DNA of 64,000 bases from NCBI GenBank assembly GCA_021234155.1, contig JAJEKV010000033.1, positions 12,779,614-12,843,613 of the forward strand, given 5' to 3'. This document shows, in pieces, positions 1 to 12,889 of this stretch. Position 1 is the stretch's first letter. Every line of letters begins with the position of its first letter. The notes under the pieces were generated by a model. It worked only from the letters and a program-made list of their open reading frames with translations, made no database searches and was not told the DNA's origin. This stretch comes from Isoetes taiwanensis. Taxonomy: Eukaryota; Streptophyta; Lycopodiopsida; Isoetales; Isoetaceae. Both the position numbers and the translations under genes were made by a program.

Positions 1-1296
1 TTAAACTTCGTTCAGTTACGTATTGCTGCTAAATCAACTTTGCTTTATAGAAAATCAATAACGGCGTTAGCGTTTCCATGCTTACTCGGGATGTCTCCAT
101 TCTGCGAGGCTAGGAGAGTGGCGTCCCATAAATATGTTCATCAATTTGTTTTAAATACAATATATGATTAGGTGAAGCTCGGTTGGGCGCTTTGTCACCA
201 TCTTTAATGCCTCGAGAATAAAGAATCGCGCTTCTCTCTCTACCTAAATTGGCGGACAAATTCGAGTTACATGGTCTGGCGATTCTTTGGGCTCATTTGC
301 TTATCTCACGAGGTTAGTAGATTCTTCTATGCCTTTTTTTCAACTACCCGGGCTATTGCTTGAAGCATGTCTTTGTGGAAGAGTTTTGGCAATATACGGG
401 TTGTCATTGTTTGGCGGTGACAGAGCTGCTCCCCTCCCGAACAAATTGAACTTTTGGGTCCGAGGGAGATGATTGGAGTCAAATGTGGAAGTGGGTTTGG
501 AACTCAATTGCCACCTAAGATTCGCACCTTGTTATAAAAATTGTGAAGTGCGAACACTTGGGTTCGTAAAGATGAAGCAACACATGGGTTAGCATAATGT
601 GTGGTCTACGCTAAAGCTTGGAGAAGCGTATGTTTCTATACCTGAGATTTAGCCTATTTGATATTGGATAGAAGGATTATTCCACGCTACCTGCTACTTG
701 TAGACAAAGAGGTCCTTTTGGGCATATATTGACTAGATGGCACGGGTAAACAAATTTGCTTTTCACCTTTGTAAGGCATGGTTGCTATGAATCATATAGG
801 AAGGAAGCTGATTGTTTGGCTTTTAGAATCGCGAGAGAGATGCAAGCTGGATCTTTCGATTCCTCTGGTGAGATATAAACTATACATCACTTACCAGAGC
901 ATCAATTGGGAAGAAAAATTAGTAGCTATTTTTGGAAAAGGATACTTCCACATTGTGGACAATCAGGTGCATTCCTTCGATGAAATCATGTAAGTGATTA
1001 TACGATGCATGGGTACCGTGTGAGGTGTGTTTACTTGGGCGAATGCCTTTATCACACCTTCCGGCGAGGTCATATTATTAGAATTAATTGCCAACCTTAA
1101 AGAGCAAAAACAAGCATTGCAGAGCCGTAGGAAGGCATCCTAATGTTGGCGTCATATGAGATTTGATTGGAGCTGCAAAATATTGCGGTTTAAGATTAAA
1201 TGGTGCAATAGCTAAGAATGATGTGCTAAAGTCATGTTTATAATATGAAAAATTTCCTCTACCATTACATTTTAATCCATGAAGTGAAATTGGGTT

Positions 1297-2091
1297 TTAA
1301 ATAAAACCTATCATATCATTGGGGTCATCATAAAACAATGATTGGAATATGAAACCATATGACATTGGGTTGCAAGTAGCCATGCTGTCCTATGTGGATT
1401 TATATTTGTGTGTGGCACTAGAACAGGATCCTGCATATATATTTATATCCTCCAAGATTTAGCAGATTAAAAGGTACTGCTAGCCTGTAACGACAACTTG
1501 GTCCAAGTGCAGGGGTCTTTCCAGCTCTTGCAGTTGCTGACGATATTGTTCGAAGTTTTTATTTCAGCATCGGTTGACCGAGGGCATTGGCTTAGCGATG
1601 AGACCGCTCGGTACATTACGGCATCAACAAAAACATACTTTAACATTTCTTTATTGCATTTTTCCAATCCAATTACCTGTACCAAGAGACGGTAGGAGCT
1701 CAAAAGACAAGCTTTCTTTCTTGAGAGGAAAAATCTCCCAATGTCCGGTCTCAGGTAATTCGACACACTCAAATACACAACTCAGAATAGCGATCTAGAC
1801 CTAAAGGAAGAAGACCGGGTTAGTTTGAAAAACATGAAGGCTCAGTTCTGTTAATGCGTAGCACGCTTTCTTTCCAGTGAGCGGCGTTAAAGCTATCTGT
1901 CTATCTATCCCCATCTAAAGGGAAAAAAACACATGCACAATAAAGAAAACCATATATGTATAGCTTGGTTATTAGAATCACAATAATGTTACCAGAGTGA
2001 AGCGGAACATTCTTCCACCTTAGGTCCATGTCTGCATACAAATGCCTTTGCTTCTCGTCCTCTTCAGGTGACCAGAAACGCTTCCTCATCT
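1297..2091 (-). pseudogene. R2R3-MYB transcription factor pseudogene
   Basis: This is the counterpart of the intact MYB gene at 24890-25722. The first exon still reads MRKRFWSPEEDEK, then a 2-base loss changes the frame, so the rest of the R2 repeat is scrambled. The second-exon region keeps the NYLRPDI core of R2 but with indels around it. The third-exon region keeps TDAEIK from the R3 recognition helix, but the FWNN that follows is altered. At least three frame breaks are visible relative to copy 2. If the assembly is accurate the gene is dead. The breaks are mostly missing AG or CA dinucleotides, so assembly error remains possible. Confidence 0.75.
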
Positions 2092-4199
2092 TCCTAAAGT
2101 AGGGCGGCAGCTACGGGCATTAGGCCTAGGGTTCTGAAAGTTGTTATCTAATTTCTTTTAAAAGACAAGAAATAGTTCAATTCAATTTAATTCAATTATA
2201 TTAAATAGAAGATTGAATGGTAATAGCCCTCCATCATATACATAGACCTAGCCCTACATACATCAGTGAAGTTGATGGAGAGGCAATAACCTGACTTTCT
2301 GGACATGATTCATTTTTCTCAGAGTGTCAGTGTTCGTGTCCATGGGTTGAGAATGCTCTCCTGGCAATAGAATGCGACATTGGACATGTGCCCCATTTCA
2401 TTAGATTCTGTGTTTCATTTAGAAGCTTTCATACCAAAGGGTACATTCTTCTTTATGGTCATAAATTGGATTTTGGCACCCTTAACACGCTCGGTTTTGG
2501 TGGCCAAGGACCACGTGGCTTCATTCCTTTCGATTTCGCAAAGGTATGACATGACCGATCGCTGTATGGCATAAAGAGATTCACAGATTATTGATCCAAT
2601 CGTTCCTCCAAGGATGCGTTCTTTGCATGTCGGGATGTGCAAATGAATTTTTCGTGCATTACATGACAACTTGTTCCTGCATGTTAGTACTTGCGAACGA
2701 CATTTTACGATTATAAATCTAAAAATTAAATCTTTATTTAGAATAGTAAAAATGCCCTATTGTAGGCGATGTTTTGTATGATATCTAGGTTTCAATTCAT
2801 CACTAGTATTACAATATTTAAACATTCGGGGTCACATAGTGGTGGCGCACTCAGGTTCAAGGTGTTAATACTATGTCAAATACTTCGTTAAGGATTTAAA
2901 CATACATCTTACTTACAAAAATTAGTCGAATCTGTGATCACACTCTTTTGAAAATGCTCAGCGCATAATGGGCTAAACAAATAAATATATAAGTTCATAT
3001 TGAAAATTAATATGATTAATATCACACTCTTTGATGTTACACTTTCGTTTATATGATGATGGTTTGGAAGGGTTTTATATCTCCCGAGCGATTTACTTTT
3101 CTTGAATATCACAGCACAATAGCAGGGGTTTTACGGCTTTGTGCGGCTTTTATTTAAGGTTTTAACATGATTTGGTGATCTTATTCAAATGGATGTCTTA
3201 ATCGTCGTCGGGTATTACCATTGACCATTGATTTTAGCCTTTTTCAATGGTCGGCAAACCAATGACTCATGGCAAAGCCCTTTTTTTGTCGCGTGTAGTG
3301 CATAATGGAGCACATGAAGAACCGATGATTTAGCCTTTTTTCAATAATCGACAGCAATGCTTCATAGCTCAAAAAGCCCTCTTTTTTGTGTGATAATAGA
3401 CGTAAGAGACTTGAAGGGTGCATGTAGTGGAGTTCATGAAGCAACTGCATTCTTATCGTAACTTTTGATCCAGCTCTGTTTGAGATGATTTTTATTCGTT
3501 AAACTCTCTCTGAGATCTTTTGATAGTGTATAATATGGATATGTTTGGTTAAGTTATCTATGCCTAAAGCGACAATTTTCGGCCCGGTTTGGTAGGCTTT
3601 CACATCCTACAGAAATTTGATTATCTGGGATTACCTTTATTGGATATTGCTTTATGGCTCATTAGAATGAAGCTACAGAAATTGCATTTTTAGATTTTGA
3701 AGTTATTAAGCAAAATTCCAAGGCTTCTAGATCCTTGTGCTAACAAGCGAAAAGTTTCCACTTTGGTTTCTCACCACAAGAATCCATGGTGGCCAAAGAA
3801 ATTTCTTCAGTTGAAAAATGTTTGTGTGGGTGTTGCAAACTTTATGACTTTTAGAATAATGGGATCAATCGCTCTGCTTTATGGTAACTTATGTTCTATT
3901 TGTTTTTGTGATCAAATTCAAAAGCTTCGAGGTGATGAAAGCCTGAATGAATTCTAGTTTTTTGGTTTGAATTAAAAATTTTTTTGTTGTGCCTTTTGCA
4001 TTTTACGATCCTTTCACTAATACATCTCATGTTGGATCTTAGTCATGAGTTTTACGTTGGCAGCCCTAATGTTTAGGGACTAGAGGTGGCGAAAGCTTGA
4101 AACATATATAATTGGCGTGTTACGTAAGCGGGAGTTCACACTTTGCTTAAAATTTCAATTAAATTCTTATTACCAAACAAATGCTTAGTTTCATTCATT

Positions 4200-4264
4200 G
4201 AGTTTAAATGGTTGGACTCAATTGTTAGTGTTAATAAAACCTGAGGATATCGGGTTCAATCCCC
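4200..4264 (+). repeat. tRNA-like (SINE-type) pol III promoter block, copy 1
   Basis: GAGTTTAAATGG at 4200-4211 resembles a tRNA A box and GGGTTCAATCCCC at 4252-4264 resembles a B box, with about the spacing of a tRNA. The arms do not fold into a full cloverleaf, so this reads as a tRNA-derived SINE head or tRNA relic. The same block sits in duplication copy 2 at 27816-27884. Whether it was ever mobile cannot be told, because both copies share the same flanks. Confidence 0.35.
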
Positions 4265-4386
4265 ATGACATGACCGCAGGTCATCTTCTTAACAAATGTT
4301 CTTTATTCCATTGATCTAAGTACTTTAATAGCATGTTGGCTTTTTTGAGAACTGGTATGTCATTTTTTGTTGTTATGTTGTCCATC

Positions 4387-4720
4387 TCCAGAGCCCACAG
4401 AAGAGCAAAAAAAAAGACAACACAAACCATTACATAAAACACTTTTAAATTAAAATCCCTAAACCCTATGGTTTGGGTGCATATTATTCACAGCCGGGGA
4501 GGGGTTCTTAAGGCCACGAGGGGGCCAAAAAGAATGCAGCACAAACCATTAACATCCAGCATGTAAATAAAATCCCCTATTTTATTGGTTTGGGTGCATA
4601 TTCACCGCGAGGGGTGACTCTAGGGCATCGAGCTATTGGATGGGCATATTCATGAGTTATGCTGATTTGCAGACCCGTGAATAGATCACCGTTTGTCAGG
4701 GTATGCTGGCTGGCATTTTT
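4387..4720 (+). repeat. Dispersed 'ggtttgggtgcatattca' repeat, copy 1
   Basis: Two tandem ~125-bp units each run from an A-rich start through 'acaaaccatt' and 'aaatcccc' to 'ggtttgggtgcatattca', followed by a downstream block with 'attggatgggcatattcatg'. Better-preserved copies at 28022-28270 and 34205-34575 begin with a GGCCCCGAAGGGGC-like palindrome. No coding capacity is visible. It may be a non-autonomous element or a satellite-like unit. Confidence 0.55.
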
Positions 4721-6280
4721 ATCTTGTATAGCAAGACTTGTGAAATACTACTATAGGTTTGGTGCAATATACTTAATAGTGTTGATTTCAAACATGTATA
4801 AATAGGTGCTTTGCTACGTGTAGCATTATAGAAGTTTTAGAGGAGAATATTGTAATGCTAGATTGTGAAGATGCATGATATTTTATTTATACCTATAACT
4901 GAGATGGTGCCTAGCTCAGGGTGTGTAGTTACATGTAATGGTGCATCCATTTTGGATAATTATTGTCCATGCATGGCAATTCCTTGAAGGTATTGACTTG
5001 ATGATGAAGGCGATATAAGTTTGAGGATATAGACAATACGTGAGAACCTTATGATGCATAACATATACAAAATGGCAACTAGGTTGCCGCTTAAATATCT
5101 AGAATGAAAATGGCTCAAAGATTTAGCTCAAATTGTTTGAAAATTAGCGTCGGTCTCCCTCCGATTTGCCATGTCATGGCGGTTGAAAGTGGTCACCAAT
5201 TTCATACAGCTCGACTCTATTTGATGCATTGGGAGCCCCAGAGTCAGCTCCCCACTTTCCATACGCCATATGTCATCACCATTATTAAGATCTCATGGTT
5301 GTCTTGCGGACTTTGGGGCTAATGTTAGCCAATATTATGGGTAAGAAACATGCTTGCGATAGACGTGACGCAAGGTTTGAATTGGATATGACTAACATCT
5401 TATTTATGGCTTCTTGATTCTTCTTCTTCTTCTTCTTCTAGACGCCATAAATGAACGCTACGCAAAGCCCATGGACAATGGCACATAGACAAGTGAAATA
5501 ACTACACTTCCGACATCTCATAGGTACACTTGCAATTGTCTACCGAGCAAACATTTTACATTCCTTTTGCTTCTTCATACGCATCTATGCGAACAAAATA
5601 GTTGATTCGTGGTCCAGTTCTATATCAATGATCAAAATACTTTCACACAAACTTATTGTTCATGCAATATGGATATCTTGAATTTTTAACATCATTGGAA
5701 TGATTATGCACCAATCTATACAATTAAGTATTGTTGAGCATGCATTAGCTTCCTCGGAGACTTCTATAAGAAACAAGCATTTATCACCTTGGGAGTCTCA
5801 TCCCACTATGTCCAAGGGTTTTGATTTGCTTTGGTTGATTGGTCTGAGGTCAAACTTTCATGAGGCATGCAATATGGGAGCAATGTTAATGTGGTGGTAT
5901 GAGTGTCTTATAAGTGTTAAGAAAGCTGTAAAAGGACAAAGTTGGCTTAAAGGGACAAAGTTGGCTTAAAGGACATGTTCTAAAAAATGGGTAAATGAAA
6001 GCATGTGTGAACGTATTCTCTGGTTAAGTTAACAATAATAAACTTAACTAGGTTGGTGTAAATTTATTCTCGTAAATTTGTATGAAGAGCGTAATGTGAG
6101 AGAAGGCATTTTGGTTAACCACTAATTTAAACTAGACAATGTGTGGACACGTGTTTAGGTTAAATTTTCTAACTTAACTATGTTTGATGTGAGAATTTTA
6201 ACTTGTTCTAGTTAGATTAAGTATTTAATAAATCTTAACTATTTTGTTGTGTGAAGAGAAAATTATTAGGTAGTTAACTT

Positions 6281-6400
6281 TTTTTGGATTGTCCCTTAGG
6301 GGGCAAACCCCGCACTATGGAGTTTGGCATATTCAAATATGTGCTACCAAGAATATAGCGGATATCTTAGAAATAGCTCTAAGCCTGGCATTTGCACATG
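6281..6400 (+). repeat. Dispersed 'GGGGCAAACCC / GGCATATTC' repeat, degenerate copy
   Basis: A TTTTTTGGATTGTCCCTTAG stretch leads into GGGGGCAAACCCC and then a 'tggcatattca' segment. The same order occurs at 57705-57830 and, reverse-complemented, at 17205-17305. It is probably the end of an unnamed dispersed element. It lies just beyond the right edge of the segmental duplication. Confidence 0.45.
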
Positions 6401-7340
6401 GCTGGCGTCCGCCGGTGATCTGAGTGGCCAGGTGTAGGCTGGCTGGTGGCATCGCCATGGTCTTAGAAGATCTGGTCGATGGTCAAATGTAATGAAGATG
6501 ATCGAAAAAATTGCGAGATACACATCATCTTGAGAACATGAGTGCGAACTGGCATTTCTTGATTGCATTCTAACTCTTAGCTTTCTGTTAGTTTGTTCTC
6601 TTGCTTCAGCAAAGTTTTTAAGCTATTTTCAAGCGAATGGAAACCAATGGTATATTCTAGATTTAGATTTGTTATACATAAGATTCTGTTATTCTTTTGT
6701 TGATCGTCGATACTAACTTCAAATTGAGTTTTCCTTTATGTTCGAGAGTTTTGGAGCACTTTAGTAGTGTTATTAATATGTTTGAGTTGAAGAATTCCTT
6801 CCAAAAGTTCTTGATGTGCTTTCTGGAGTCGATAGCATCCTAAGGCTCATGGGCGTTGGCGGCGGTCCGATTCGACCAATGATGGCTACGTTTATACATC
6901 TCCTCTTCAAAACACTGTTAGTTTCTCGTTCCTTAAGTTTGGGTCCTTCTATTCCTAGCTCGGTTGGACTCTATTGGCTTCCTCCGAAGCCCATAGTTTC
7001 TTGTTGCCTCTATTCTTTGACATTGTCATCCCATGTGCCTTCTATAGGAATCCTATATTGCTAAGCGTGCATACATGTTAGCACACGGCCTTAATGCTAA
7101 TAAATAATGTACCCCACCGCGAAGGGGTGGCCCATCATCATCGATACAACTAACAGCAGGAATCACAGGTATAACAAAGAAATTCTTGCCGTAAATAAGG
7201 TTCTTCCAGTTCATGGGGGTCAGCGGCAGGTCAAGGCCCCGGATAGCGGCGTTGATATATAACATGGGCGTTGGGCGGCAAGAAGAACAATATGGGAGTA
7301 GTCCACTCCCATCAGCCCCTCTTGTGCACACACTTTGCGG
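6401..7340. other. Intergenic, no gene recognised
   Basis: Short open frames at 6816-7064 (plus) and 7053-7331 (minus) contain no domain I recognise and their starts are poor. I see no splice-linked exons here. Confidence 0.5.
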
Positions 7341-8060
7341 ATGGGTGAAACATGCTATATGTAGTTTGTAGCCTTCTACACTGTCTCATGGATTCAACCT
7401 ATGAGACTACTTTGGATTACATCTCCACAGGAATGGAGTAGGCGGGAAGGGATGAATTCCCTCGAATCTGCTTAAGGAGGTTCCATGGAGTCGTACTAAG
7501 AAAGATAAATCACCACATCTGCTGACACGCATCCGTCTGACTTACCCCTAAATCTCACATAGAAGTCACGGGGACATCACATAAGCCCGCGTATCCTGCG
7601 TTACCTTAAGGGTGTCGGACCATGCATTTCGCGGTGATCGACTAAAAAGCCACAGCGCGGGCCGGTAGCCATGCTCGGCGAACTAAGCCCCCACTTCACC
7701 GGTGCTCAACATCGGAGCATCCACAACGGTGGGCTCTTGTCCACAAGCCGCATTCTTGGGTTTAAGGGTTCTAACTAGGAACATCTCTACTTCTAGATGG
7801 CCTTGGAGGTCTCTACCCCCTTTTACCCATACAACCACAGGGAGGAAAGCAGAAAAAGCTATCCTTACATCCGCATCTATCCATCCATAGCTTCGAATAG
7901 AACATAAAATAGAGATTAACCATACATCTATTCATACAAGGGTTAACCTAGCTATCTTCTAAGCATACAAGGGTTAATCACTATCTAGGAATCAAGCTAT
8001 CTAAGTACTAATCGAGATCATAGCTAGATCCATTATCTCTCTAGTTCTCCATCCTTTTGG
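7340..8060 (-). mobile_element. Probable degenerate LTR fragment, related to the 37-48 kb LTRs
   Basis: Read on the minus strand, landmarks appear in the same order as in the 1.7-kb LTRs at 37163 and 47021: a CTAGATAG/GATCTAG-rich run, 'gggggtagagacct', then 'acaagagccca', then 'gggcttat'. Similarity between landmarks is low and no ends or target-site duplication are visible. I infer an old solo LTR or LTR fragment from a related family. Confidence 0.35.
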
Positions 8061-8114
8061 TGGGCAGGTGGAACAGTAGCTCGCCTCTACCAATCCCTCC
8101 CCAATTCAAAATGT

Positions 8115-8190
8115 GGCAAATTGGGGTGGAAGCCCCAATTTTGGTGTCCCAAATTGGCAGGTGGGGTGGAAGCCCTAATTTTGGTGTCCC
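8115..8190. repeat. Short tandem repeat, ~50-bp period
   Basis: The phrase 'ggggtggaagccc.aatttt' followed by 'ggtgtccc' occurs twice, 50 bp apart. It sits at the 3' side of the degenerate minus-strand LINE. Confidence 0.6.
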
Positions 8191-8507
8191 CAATTTTGCC
8201 TTTGATTATGTGGGCTTTCGGTAGGATTCAGCGTCTCGCGATGCTTGCTAGCTTATTTGGTTTTTCCACCGCATTATTTCTTATAAGATGTCGATGGTCC
8301 TTTCCCATGCCCTTCGCCGGTTTTGCCTGTCTCATATACTATAGTTGTTTGTGGTATTATTAAGTTCTCGGTAAATTCCACGCACTTATGCCCATTGCAT
8401 AGTAATTCCTTCTTGTTTTTCCCATTTCTTCTCTGTCGGACCCGGCCCCAAAGCCCTCGCCCCATCATTTGTGTAGTTGCAACCTCTTGCGGTGAGCAGA
8501 ATAACAT

Positions 8508-9600
8508 TTAATTTCGACTTACTATCACGCTTTTGTTGAAATTTTTCATATTGTAATAACTGGGTGGTTGTTTGGAATCTCTTGTATCGCCCCTTAGCCC
8601 ATTTTTCACATGCCGGGTGTGCATCGTATCGAGATACGTGATACATTGATTATTCTGGATTACGTTTCCCCAAATATCTAAGCGGTTTATGTCTACTTTT
8701 GTGTTCAAGAAAAAGACTATTTTGGTTTTCGCGAGATTAATGTCGATCCCTATCCTTTCACAAAAATTTCCAGCGGTTTAAGTAACACATTGCATCCCTT
8801 TGTTCTTTGTGGCCATCATGCTCAGGTCATCTGCATAGACATGATGGGTACTTTGGTGCTCCCTAGAGTAGGTGCGCGTCATTGTCCCCTCAGCACGTTA
8901 CGCTATAAAATCATGTAGGGCATCTATGTATATCCCAAACAATGTGGGAGATAGTGGGCATCCCTGTTTGACCAAATGTCACGATCTATCGCTTTCCCTT
9001 CTTCTTCCATTTTTAGCATAAACATTATAGTATAATCTCGCACGGTGCCCCCACCATGTCCTTTGGTGCTGCATATCTATAAGCCCTTTGTATTAGTTTT
9101 CCCTTGGGCGTGTCAAACGCTTTCCTAAAGTCCACAAAGTAGCATATTATTTTCTTCCCCTAGTTTACGTTACGTTCTACCATTTGCCACGAGGGTCACT
9201 AAAGGTGATGCATCGTTGAGTGATTAGGCTGAACCACCACGCCCCGGGTGCTCTCAGATTCTCACCCTCGCCCAATGCCCGACTTGTTGTCTAAAACTTT
9301 TCCAAACCATTTTGCAAAATGGAACTCACCATTATAGTTACGTAATTTCGGTTCTGTCTGTTCCCCCCTTGTGTAGGGTTATCCACCTGTTATCGCCCAT
9401 CGGCTGAAGTGATCACATGTGTATTGATGATGCCGTTGAAAATATCGTCACTGTTTTACGATTCTTTGCATCTACACATTTTAATAGTTCCACTTGTTAA
9501 CAGGTATAGGTGCGGGGCTTTGTTATTTGCCATTCTATTGATTGCCATCATCACTTCACATTGTATTAAAAAACGGCTTTGTCCATCCCTTGTAGTTACG
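8508..9600 (-). pseudogene. LINE reverse transcriptase, degenerate
   Basis: Minus-strand translation shows reverse transcriptase motifs in order: a motif A-like VDFRKAFDT near 9100-9150, the KQGCPLSPTLFGIYIDAL block at about 8895-8970, the catalytic YADDLSMMAT around 8820-8845, and a downstream 'GIDINLAKTKIVFF' block near 8720-8760. These lie in more than one frame with internal stops, for example after DFIA and after QCVT. The 'QGCPLSPTLFG.YID' form is not that of the L1-type LINE at 49.7-54.2 kb, so a second LINE lineage is present. It cannot encode an active enzyme. Confidence 0.75.
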
Positions 9601-10551
9601 GTATGGGTCTTTGGAGATGCCCCGGTCTTATCTGAGTTTTCTCGGGGATTTATCTCTCCCATCCGTCTGTCCCAATATCCTCTTGTGTACTACCATTTTC
9701 TGATTCCTTGTCCTTTCTCTTGGAACCCTCTCGGAATTTCGGGGATGCTTTTTCAGGGGTTTTTAGCAGGTCCCCAGCGGTGTTGTATCGATTTTTGTTT
9801 CTCTTTGCTCTCAACATCTTGGGATATACCTTTTTTTCGGTTTGATATGTCTCCCTCCCCTTTATGCTCTCGACCCTTCTTTTACGTTCTCTGCATTCAT
9901 GCGATCAATACCAACTTCGGGCTTTGAATGCATCTTTCCCTCTTTTTTCTTATTCAGAAGACCTCATTTTGCTACTTTCCTTTGTTATGTCATTAAGCTT
10001 TGTCTCCATTTTCGTGCGCTCACGTGTGCCCCCAATTCCATTTCCCCATTTCTTCTTGAGCGTATTGCACAAATACATCTATTTTCTTCTCTTGAAACTA
10101 TATTTTGGTTTTCGTTAATTTCCTCTGTTTCTTGTTGCACGCCTTTTAGGTATATTCATCTTCCATGAGTATAAGTTGTATGGATTGCGTGGCTCTCCCT
10201 TTTGCCGACCGGCCGGTCTAGGAGCATGAATCTCGATACTATCTTCATTTGCGGTGTCATTCATTATCACATAATCCACTATACTTTTCCCATGTGCATT
10301 CGGCTTGTGTACTTCACGACCCCTCCCACTTTTGTACCCTATTGGTTATAATGACCCACGTGGTCGTGAAGCATATCTCAGTAGTAGCTCTCCCTTGGCA
10401 TTGACTTACGCTCGTCCTCGTACTCTGTCCCATTCTTTCCGATCTTGTCTTGCTAGTCCATTGTCTATTTGTGTAGGTGATTTTCCATGCTCACGCTTGT
10501 TTTGGCGTTGGATCGCCTATTAATATCAATGGGCCTGTTCTTTCCATTTCA

Positions 10552-10839
10552 TCATAGTCTCCCCGGTTCTAACAGTTCTAGTTTATCACTGCTTGGTGGG
10601 TAATAGGCTAAAATCAGAATTAATTCTATTTTGTTCTGCAATTGTATATTCAAAACCATGTATCTCTTATTGACATCAGATTGCAAAATACACACACTTT
10701 TTACTATATTTTCTTTAACATAACAGGCTAATCCTGCGCTCCCTCTTCCAATTTTGAAGTTTTTGTCCTTCCAGCACGTGAATAGTTGGTACCCTTCCTC
10801 CTCTGGCAATCTTTTTATATTGTGCTCCCATGTCTCCAC
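10552..10839 (-). pseudogene. LINE endonuclease fragment
   Basis: The open frame contains ETWEHNIKRLPEEEGYQLF, GRGSAGLACYV and a LAYYPPSS block. This matches the middle of an AP-endonuclease-like (EEP family) domain of LINE ORF2: the metal-binding E of the 'ETW' motif, then the 'GGLA.YV' and 'AYYPPS' strands. The catalytic C-terminal histidine region is not seen in frame. It lies 5' of the reverse transcriptase at 8508-9600 on the same strand, as expected for one LINE. Confidence 0.7.
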
Positions 10840-11471
10840 CAGACATATTATATCAGAGCCGTGTGCCCCTTCCAGCCTCTCCCCATCATCCCAAGGATAC
10901 CCAGTACAGTTCCAATACCATATCTTCAGCGTCTTTTCCCTCGGGGTTGTTCTCTCTGGGTGTCCGTGTGTTCCAATGTTGTCCCAAACGTTTTGTACGT
11001 ATGTAAAAAATACGTATGCATATGTTTTTTACAAGTATGTATCAATACAAACGTATTTTACAAAAACTTTTTTTTTCTCCCTTTTATTTTTTTTTGGTGT
11101 ATTTGAAATCTACCTCCTTGATGAGCCTATTATTTGCCTATCTGTGGAGGATGCTATCCAAGATCATTGTGAGGTGGCTAAGAAGCATTCAAGGAAGCAA
11201 GCAAGACAACCGAACATGATTTGGGGTCTTCACCTTGTCATCTCAGGCCATGATCGTCTACTCCGTCCGAGCGGCGTTTAGGGCAACAGAGAAACGTATG
11301 AATGGAAGAAAAAAGAAGACTTACCTAAGATATTAACAAATATAATATGTTATATTAAAAAAAAAAGCAAGGATAAAAAAACTACTAAATTTTTGACCAA
11401 CGTTTTTATCATACATACGTATAATACGTTTGTTTCATAAAATACGTTTGGTATATATGTAAAAATCGCGT

Positions 11472-12640
11472 TTATACAACACTTTGGTGTGTTACGCTCC
11501 GTTTCCCAATCTTCTTGGTCTCCCTCTTGTCTTCATGGTGAGTTGGGTTCATATTCCGGCTTTCGTCTTTGTTCGGTCTCTGTAGGCCCCTTTTCCCCCT
11601 CTTTCTTCCCCCTAAAGGCCGACTCATGTCGGGGCTATTGTTGCCACCACTATGTTCCGTGTACTGTATGGAACCCCCCGTGGGTTGGTATTCTCCTTCT
11701 CCATATCGTCTCCCCCATCCGTCAACCTCCTTTCTCCGAACTCCAGATCCTAGGTCTGTCTGGCCTCTGCGGTTCGTACCCTCTTGTGCAAGAACACCTT
11801 GCCATTTTGACCCCCTTTGTATCCTGCACGATTCGGTTCTCACGGGCCAGCCCGGCTCACTGTAGCCCTTGCCTTTGCATTACCGTAAGTGCTTCACGTA
11901 CCTTGATCCTGTTTCTTAGTGCGGATCCTATCCGCAATACCCTATCCTTGGCTGCTCGATCCACGAGTGTTAAGTTTATGTGCCTCGCTCTCCCCTCCAT
12001 TGTCACGATCGCCTTTGCCTTGACAATGATGCTCTGTGTTCTTTGAAGACCACCTCTATCACCTCTGCGATCACTTGATATGTATCCTCGTTAGGTTTCT
12101 CACGCTATCCCTATAAGCTTCAACGTCATGCCTAATTCTAGTGCGTTCCTCATACTCTACAATATGCGGTTTTATTTTACCAAATGACTCCCCATGCATT
12201 CAATTGAACATTTCCTTTTTTCTAATTCAACCAACCTATTCGAGGGATTTTGGCCTTCTCCTCTTCAATCTTCGTCCATTTCATTTTGCATTTCTTGGCT
12301 TGTCTTTTCCACTCCTACTATCCTCCGTCCATCTTTGGCAATGGCTATCTTGTTTCGGTTGGTTGATTAAAGCTAGCGTGTTGAGTGCATCCATCTTTGG
12401 GTATCCTAGTCTCCAGTTTGCTTGTCTATCTCGAGCTAGGAAATCTTTGAGATCTGTTGGCTTGCGGTGCTCTTGCAGCCTCTGCTCTCTTAGTCCGGCT
12501 AAGGTTGGTGCTTTTCGCCATGGCTTGGAAACGTCTTTGTACCATTTGTATTCTTCGCTGCTTGAGCTCACCACAACACAATGCGATGCTACTACTACGC
12601 CATATTCGTTTCATCGGTATATATATCGGAAGCCTCAAGC
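11472..12640 (-). pseudogene. Possible LINE ORF1 region, charged and degenerate
   Basis: Overlapping minus-strand frames encode Lys/Arg/Glu-rich sequence: 12281-12574 contains KPWRKAPTLAGLREQRLQEH and QANWRLGYPKMDALNTLALI, and 11472-11843 is rich in Gly, Arg and Asn. No zinc knuckle or RRM fold is clear. The position between the 5' monomers and the endonuclease suggests ORF1, the RNA-binding protein of LINEs. This is a positional inference. The ORFs on the plus strand here are shadows of a C+T-rich strand. Confidence 0.35.
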
Positions 12641-12889
12641 GGTTCGTTAATTCAAAAATTCACCGTTAACTACGATTTTGAATTTTGAATATTGGAATAC
12701 GGATTAATTATTCAGCCTCCACTACTTAATATCTACTCACGTTTCCTCGGGTGTGTCCATATCCTCTTCTATAATGATTGGTTGGCGATTCGAAAATCCG
12801 TCCTTCCATGCTTATTTATTTTGTTCTTGTCCATGTACTCATTGCCATATACGTGTCTTTTGAGTATTTGAGTTTGTAGTGCGCGGGTG

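Larger units (their letters stand above)
1..6275. repeat. Segmental duplication, copy 1 (degenerate)
   Basis: This stretch aligns collinearly with 23600-30926. Shared landmarks, in order, are the 'ggagagtggcgtcccataaa' segment, the MYB exons, the GGTTCAATCCCC tRNA-like block, the (TTC)n tract near 5410 and the 'aaacttaactaggttggtg' segment near 6050. It already runs at the window start, so its left end is not seen. Differences from copy 2 are many and mostly small indels of 1-6 bp, which break the MYB exons here. Outside the MYB remnant I see no gene in it. The short open frames at 3697-3957, 5104-5322 and 5700-5969 have no recognisable domain. Confidence 0.85.

Noticed and set aside
9409-10168. 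Long plus-strand open frames (up to 172 codons) rich in Ser, Phe, Leu and Cys
   Set aside because: They come from the C+T-rich strand opposite a purine-rich LINE. Their content is low-complexity and the minus strand carries recognisable LINE motifs.
11489-12650. Plus-strand frames of 185 and 169 codons
   Set aside because: Same cause as above; no domain, and overlapping frames in all three phases are open because of composition.
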